From: Helicoverpa zea
Taxonomy: Eukaryota > Arthropoda > Insecta > Lepidoptera > Noctuidae
Direction: 5' to 3'
DNA length: 64,000 nt
Assembly (NCBI RefSeq): GCF_022581195.2
Contig: NC_061452.1
Location: 9,307,501 to 9,371,500, forward strand
In this document: positions 58,645 through 64,000 of the stretch, piece by piece
How the letters are laid out: each line of letters opens with the position of its first letter
Numbering within the stretch: the first letter of the stretch is position 1
Notes under the pieces: model-generated
What the model saw: the letters and a program-made list of their open reading frames with translations, nothing else
Told to the model about the DNA's origin: nothing
The model's database searches: none
Program-made: the position numbers and the translations under genes

Positions 58645-60436
58645 ACTTGTATAATTCCCAAAGTGATGATGACGATAAAAACATTTTAGTATTTATCCAT
58701 TTTGGGATTTTGATTCTTCATTATGTGTGTTTCCACTTTCCAAATTATTAAGGTTCTTTTAGACTTTTGCATAAAATTTTACCAATTGTTTTGGGAATTA
58801 TTTGGTAACCTAAAGCCTAATAAAATTTAAAACACAATCTACGTAATCTATTCGCTTGTGCATTGTTATGAAAACAGCCGCTAATGCAGCGAGTGGTGAT
58901 ACCGTGTTCCGTGTACCGAACCGGCCAGTGGCCACTCTACTGGAAATGCGATCAATTAATACAGGCCGAACCATGGAGGTTGCATGTTTTTAGATACGAG
59001 TTTGTCTTAAATTGTAGAACACCAAAACGATACACATATTTCCCGATATTGTATTTCTTATTCGTATTTTTAATGTCAAATTTTTTGTACGTTTTATTTA
59101 TTAAGTCCATGTGTCACACGCGTGAATAAACGTATTTCTTTCTTCTTCTTTTCTTTTTTCTTTTCTATAGAACTATTTGTTGGCTGTATGATCACATAAA
59201 TATTTCATCCACGTCCAAAAAATTAACAAATGGTTTCACCCTCCCACTATGAACTGGAATTATAACCACAAAGAGATTCAGGAACTATGTACATACCTAA
59301 GTATATCTAAAAAGATACACAATTACACAGTTCAAAGCATTCCCAGAATACATTCTACATTAATAACACTCTTTGACCAATTTGTTAACATGAAAAGTTT
59401 ATAATAAATTAATAAGAACGCTTTGAAAATGCAATTTCTGCTCCATCAGGCGGAAACACTTTAATTTATCCTTTTAAAGGAAAACGTGTTTTGTAGAAAC
59501 AATTGACGGTTATATTCAATGTACATTGTTGATTCGTGTATCTGAATGTTTGGGAGCGCGGGACTATTATTTGTCGAATAACTTTGTGAATGATTAATAG
59601 GTGGGAGTTTGTTAACAATTGCTGCTAATGAACACGTTGAGAAGTGCCCGCAATTCAGAGCTACAGCTAAGCTTGAGGTTCAAATTGTTAACACATTAAT
59701 TTGTTGCTGGGGGAGAAAACTGAAAATTATTTTACACCAAACATCATTTGAACCAAGCAAATGGTCCTAGTGACGTTCAATAAGTTTTTTCAAGCCCATA
59801 TCCTAAACATTGTTCGTTCGGCGTTTAGCAATGACAATGACCTTCAATTTCTTCCCATTTAAGTACGTCTCAAATCTTATTTATATTTAGAAAGTAAACA
59901 GCCTGCTACATATACTTAGCTATACCCTAAACCGGTAATGTCAAACCCATTAAATAAAGTAATGGCCGTAACAATATCTGTGAAACGTAATCTTCAATTA
60001 GAGCAATGGTGGCGAGGCCTCAAGCAAGATTTGAGTGAATTAAAAATACATTCACTTAGGCCCGGTCTCTCGTTTCAGACGAACGTTAACTTAAGGATTA
60101 CCCACGGATTCGTATTCGAACATTTATCTCTATATAAGTTTGAAAAAGAATTGTCCATTCTGAACTTAGATAAACGGCTTAGATAGTGTATTAAACGGGG
60201 TTTTGGTTTTGACGTAAAAGTGTTTTATTAGGTTGATCCATTCATCGTATTTTTTCAGAACTTTAAGTATTTTGCTAAAATATGACCTACTGTGATTAGT
60301 ATTAGTAATTAAAACATGCCTAAATTCACTGTTTTTGAATTCTCGTTAAACTAAATATTAAAGAAAAAAACATTAGGATAACACACCAGATTACCTATAT
60401 CATATTTAGAATATTAAAATGGGAGCGTTAACAAAA
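58645..60436. other. No gene recognised
   Basis: A slightly GC-richer piece (58880-58980) ends in a T/C-rich tract at 59135-59165. The frames at 58884 (81 codons) and 59938 (82 codons) have no domain that I recognise. Confidence 0.5.
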
Positions 60437-60681
60437 CCCACCCAAAACAAAAATGTGAAAGGCTGCCAAGTTCGATAATATGGAAATCCTTCGCCTATAA
60501 AAGAAGTGAGATCTGAATAAGTACCAAGTTCCATACACATACCTCAGTTAAAAATAGTTACTTTTTAATGATGTTACTTGGCAAGTTTTCACGCACCTTC
60601 TTATAAACCTACTAAACGCAATGAATCAAGTATTTAATTTTCTATTAAAACTTGCCAAGTAACATTATTAAAAAGTAACTA

Positions 60682-62295
60682 CACTTGAGAGCAATAAAAT
60701 CGCACACCCTAGATTTTGACCAAAAACAGTGGATATTCTTAAAACTCTTTGGTTTAAGTAAATGAAAGGTATTTTAAATAAAAATACACACTTTGTTTAA
60801 AATGTCATGTAAAAAGAAATTCATTTTCCTGGAAGTTACGCGCAAAAACATCAAAACAACAAAATTCCTCGAATTAACTCGTTTCAGGTAGGCACTACTT
60901 GCGCCCCTTATCGCAGGTATAAAAGGGTCAGTTAAAGGTTTTTTTAAATCATTTGTGCACCGAGTTCTAACGTGATAACCCCTCTTGTGAATACATACGG
61001 AAAACTTTGAAAAACATGGACACGACACCTGCAGAGGCTGCTCAAGTTATAGCCTTGTTGGAAACTGGGCAAAATCAAAGTCAAGTCGCTCGACAGTTGA
61101 ATTTAAGTCGATATTCAGTTCGACGTGTATACCAGAGGTTTCGAGAAACTGGAGGCTATATTCGGCGACCAGGATCAGGCCGCCATCGTACTACATCAGA
61201 CCGTGATGACCGCTTTCTAGTGACAAGATCTTTGCGAAATCGACAGCTGAACGCGGTTGAGCTAGGACAACAGCTTCGAGAAGTACGCAATGTCAGCATA
61301 AGTCGGTGGACAGTCAGAAGACGATTGTCTGAAGCGGGGTTGACTGCACATCGCCCCGCAAATGGTCCGAAATTGACCACAGTCCACCGACAAGCCCGGC
61401 TTCAATTTGCCCGAGAGCATTTAAATTGGAGAACGATCAGTGGAGGGCAGTTATGTTTTCCGATGAGTGTAGAATGACTTTACATGGCCACGATGGACGC
61501 TCAAGAGTCTATAGAAGGTCATCAGAGCGATTTTCACAATGCTGCATTAGCGAACGTGTCGCTTATGGCGGTGGATCGTGTATGTTTTGGGGTGGCATAA
61601 TGCTCGATTCCAAAACCGACATTGTCTTCATTACTGGGGCCAATACTGGCCCTAGATCGAGAGGATTAACAGCCCAGCGATACGTGGAAGAAGTCCTCGA
61701 ACATCATGTTAGGCCGATTTCGTGGCTTATGGGGGAAGAATTCCTACTTATGCATGATAATGCCAGGCCACATGTTGCTAGGACAGTTCGCGATTACTTG
61801 GAAGACGTCAGTATTAACGTGATGGAGTGGCCAGCTCGTAGTCCTGATCTCAATCCTATCGAGCATGTATGGGACGAGCTGAAAAGGCGTGTTCGAGCAA
61901 GAAGTCCAGCTCCCACACATCAGAGTGGAACGGTATACCACAAGAGTTCATAATTAAGTTAATACGGTCGATGAAAAACCGTCTAAGAACCGTAATTAGA
62001 GCTAGAGGGGGTAACACTCCATATTAATAAAGATTTTATTGAAAATGTATTGATTTGTTTCAATTGAATGTCTTGTCCGCTAAATGCAATAATCACAACT
62101 TTACATGCAAGTTTCATTTTATCTCCTGAAAGATCCTTCTGAGCATGTTACATGCACTTCAGTGGTATCGTTGGAAAGGTAATGAAATAATCTTTAAGTG
62201 TCCATTGCAATTTAATATTTTTTTAGCAATTATAATAAGAAAATCCAGTTTTTTTTGTTAAAATCCGGAGTGTGCGATTTCATTGCTCCCGAGTG
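60682..62295 (+). mobile_element. Tc1-type transposon nested in MITE
   Basis: 1.6 kb with inverted ends CACTTGAGAGCAATAAAATC (left) and CACTCGGGAGCAATGAAATC (right, read inward). TA is duplicated at 60680-60681 and 62296-62297. It carries one broken DD34E transposase. Confidence 0.9.
61016..62027 (+). pseudogene. Tc1 transposase (DD34E), frameshifted
   Basis: A cut-and-paste transposase. The ATG at 61016 opens MDTTPAEAAQVIALLETG, the first of two helix-turn-helix units; an RPGSGRHRTT hinge leads to the second (SRWTVRRRLSEAGL). The catalytic part is intact in sequence: FSDE, HDNARPH and NPIEHVWDE, with 34 residues between the second Asp and the Glu. Two lesions break it. One base is missing near 61425, moving the catalytic part to another frame. 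Near 61920 a second break, with some codons apparently lost, precedes a C-terminal stretch that ends at the TAA at 62025-62027. The two main frames are 61016-61477 and about 61426-61953. It is thus a relic that cannot make a full enzyme without correction. Confidence 0.88.
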
Positions 62296-62419
62296 TATTT
62301 TTAACTGAGGTAGGTATGTGTATGGAACTTGGTACTTATTCAGATCTCACTTCTTTTATAGGCGAAGGATTTCCATATTATCGAACTTGGCAGCCTTTCA
62401 CATTTTTGTTTTGGGTGGG

Positions 62420-62779
62420 ATTTCATTTATTTTTGTAAGGTTGTTTATTTTATTTTTTTCTTATGATTAAGTTAGTTAAGGAAATGTCTCATTTATACTA
62501 TCTTTCAGATTTTTGAATATGCACTATGCTTCTTACAAAGAAATGAACTAGATTAACTAAATGGACTAGATTTACCAACTGACTGACATGACATGTTATC
62601 ATATATTATGTTCGTGGATCAAAGTTACACATTCGTTATTTTCGAAAGTGACTCACACTTGGCCGTTTTCAGATTTTTACTTTGACTAAATACAAACCTT
62701 TGTAACGAATTTCAGATTGGTACGACCATTCGAAGATATATTATATAAATATAGATAAATTTAGTTCGTTTTAGTTCCT
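62420..62779. repeat. Old dispersed repeat, second copy
   Basis: Inverted match to 10198-10540, sharing for example the complement of TCTGAAAACGGCCAAGTGTG. It stops at the poly(T) of the R1-like element, which apparently inserted into it. Confidence 0.8.
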
Positions 62780-63503
62780 TTTTTTTTTTTTTTTTTTTTT
62801 TTTATCGACGTAAAATCATCAAATGACCCCTCCCGCTGTGGGTTAGCAGCGGTGAGGGAGTGTCAGACTTTTACTGACTAAAATCGTCGTGTTCCGTCAT
62901 AGGCCTTTTATGTACCAGGGCCGCGGTATCTCTTTCGAACAACCCGCAGCCCCGGCAGGCCTTGGCCCTGCTGGGCCCCGCTGGGCTTTGCTGACGTCTC
63001 TTTGAGGAGCGCGTGGAACAACGCGCGCCGTCGACACGGGTCTGTCGTCTAGGAAGACAGAGGGACGATGAGCCACCCGAACTCACCGCCCACAGACCCA
63101 CGCCTACGGTGGCCGGGAGTCATCTCGCGACACCCGGCGCCCATGGTGTCTACCTGGTCCAGCGCGGCGGCCGGGATGAGAGGTGCGAACTCTCTGGCGT
63201 TCCGCCTCCTCCTTCTCGAGCATGACCGCTTCGCAGAAGGAGGCGACGGCATCCCATTCCCTCTCGCCCCGGACCATGGCCTGAACCAGGGCCGGACGCG
63301 AGAGGTCGCCGCCGCCCAAAGCCTCGACGAGGACCCGGCGGTGCCCTTCCCATGCGGGGCACACCTGGACTGTGTGGTCCACCGTGTCCTCGGGGCTGTC
63401 CGCACAATGGTGACACCCGGGCGCCTCCTCACGACCGATGCGGTGCAGGTACCTCCCGAAACAACCGTGTCCGGTGAGGACCTGCGTCATGCGGTACGTG
63501 AGG
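62780..63503 (-). mobile_element. R1-type LINE, 3' end
   Basis: A poly(A) tail (T run at about 62780-62803), then a 3' UTR of about 300 bp and the C-terminal coding part. The GC-rich sequence contrasts with its flanks. It is cut at 63503, where a hAT-like end begins. The same 3' UTR occurs at 28436-28550. Confidence 0.8.
63104..63503 (-). CDS. R1/TRAS-type LINE polyprotein, C-terminal fragment
   Basis: The frame is open from the truncation at about 63503 (LTYRMTQVLTGHGCFGRY) to a stop at 63104. It has the C-terminal CCHC knuckle typical of R1-clade LINEs: CHHC...H...C in REEAPGCHHCADSPEDTVDH followed by TVQVCPAW. EWDAVASFCEAVMLEKEEAE follows, also typical. In these elements the knuckle region lies after the reverse transcriptase and is thought to bind RNA or DNA. 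The Met at 63490 is internal, not a start. The reverse transcriptase and endonuclease are absent from the window. Whether it is R1 proper, TRAS or a relative cannot be told from this piece. Confidence 0.8.
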
Positions 63504-64000
63504 CAGTGGCGTAGCGTGGGGGGGGCAGAGGGGGCACATTCCCCGGGCGGCAGCTTTTAGGGGGCGGCAAAATTAACCCAATTAAAAAAAAATTGTTCGC
63601 AACTAGTATCTGCGCTACATAAAACTGTCTAACAATAACAAAACATTAAACAAGTTGAAACTTTTTAAACTTAAAATTAATTATTGTTAAAATTTGGTAC
63701 TTAAAACACACGTGACACTACATTTTACGTTATTTTGGTTTTGAGTCTTCAATAAAAAATAATTAAAATTTCGCGCTCGCTTCGCTCGCGTATTCAGAAA
63801 CTGTATGCGCTTGATTTTGCATTTGTCAACAAACAGAAAGTTAAGTACGTTTGGGCTAAAATTTACGTAATATTTGGTTTAAGTCCCATAAAAATTTCGC
63901 GCTCGTTAAGCTCGCGTATTCAAAAACGATATGCCCTTGTTTTTGCATCTATCAACAAACAAAAAGTTAAGTACGTTTGGGCTAAATTTTACGTAATTTT
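63504..64000 (+). mobile_element. hAT-like transposon, left end
   Basis: Begins CAGTGGCGTAGCGTGGGGGG, the CAGTGGCG start common in hAT elements, directly after the R1 fragment. The other end, the 8 bp target copy (expected ACGTGAGG, 63496-63503) and any transposase lie outside the window. Confidence 0.55.
63766..64000 (+). repeat. Direct repeat, about 126 bp period
   Basis: Two units starting AAATTTCGCGCTCG (63766 and 63892) and containing TTAAGTACGTTTGGGCTAAA. Both hold a short GCGCTCG/CGCGTATTC palindromic core. The second unit runs off the window. Confidence 0.85.

Larger units (their letters stand above)
60437..62419. mobile_element. Foldback MITE, second copy, interrupted by Tc1 element
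   Basis: Ends CCCACCCAAAACAAAAATG and complement as at 10541-10905. Without the nested element it is about 367 bp, similar to the first copy. The neighbouring repeat (62420-62779) is on the right here, so the whole unit is inverted relative to 9783-10905. Confidence 0.85.

Noticed and set aside
59938..60186. 82-codon plus-strand frame
   Set aside because: No recognisable domain, no splice partner and no repeat match; not enough to call a gene.
63013..63514. Plus-strand frames of up to 148 codons in the GC-rich R1 region
   Set aside because: They are antisense to the R1 coding end; long frames are expected in GC-rich DNA, and only the minus frame has the CCHC pattern.

Overview
The window is AT-rich, transposon-dense insect DNA, almost certainly from a moth or butterfly. 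The lepidopteran signature is the SINE tail that reads GGAAGCCGACCCCAACAT and ends in a (GATGAT) tract. It occurs at least six times, beside other tRNA-headed SINEs, an R4/Dong-type LINE in TAA microsatellites and an R1-type LINE end. The species cannot be named from the sequence alone.

The host gene I can support is a large minus-strand nicotinic acetylcholine receptor (nAChR) subunit gene. Three exons are visible: exon 1 (start codon and signal peptide, 52015-52072), exon 2 (N-terminal ligand-binding domain, 30888-31027) and exon 3 (loop D to the WxPD motif, 9479-9633). Splice sites and phases agree across all three. The two complete introns are about 21 kb each, and the remaining exons lie left of position 9479, mostly or wholly outside the window. 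A GC-rich patch at 52330-52480 is a candidate promoter. A second possible host gene is a two-exon cysteine-rich small protein on the same strand at 8295-8708, inside nAChR intron 3.

Nearly everything else recognisable is mobile DNA. From left to right: a PIF/Harbinger-like fragment with a MADF exon (1-553); a gag-only LTR retrotransposon with two LTRs that look identical (2408-6113); a SINE broken by a TA-flanked element (6551-7185); an old repeat joined to a foldback MITE (9783-10905); a pogo-type transposon with an uninterrupted transposase carrying a PHD finger (20449-23584); a 2 kb non-coding element packed with a repeated motif (23755-25805); two near-identical MITEs (32936-33162 and 34626-34852); an R4/Dong-type LINE interrupted by a SINE (36029-40724), lying head-to-tail beside a duplicated TAA-flanked non-autonomous element (40738-41840); a Harbinger-type MITE (55233-55419); four SINE copies (51735-58626); a Tc1 element nested in a second copy of the foldback MITE (60437-62419); the 3' end of an R1-type LINE (62780-63503); and the left end of a hAT-like element (63504-64000).

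The elements record their order of insertion. The Tc1 sits inside the MITE, SINEs sit inside the LINE and inside the 2 kb element, and the R1 poly(A) tail abuts the old repeat. No CRISPR array, rRNA or convincing functional tRNA gene was seen; tRNA-like stretches all read as SINE heads. All comparisons were made by eye. Family assignments rest on motifs and target-site duplications, not on database searches.
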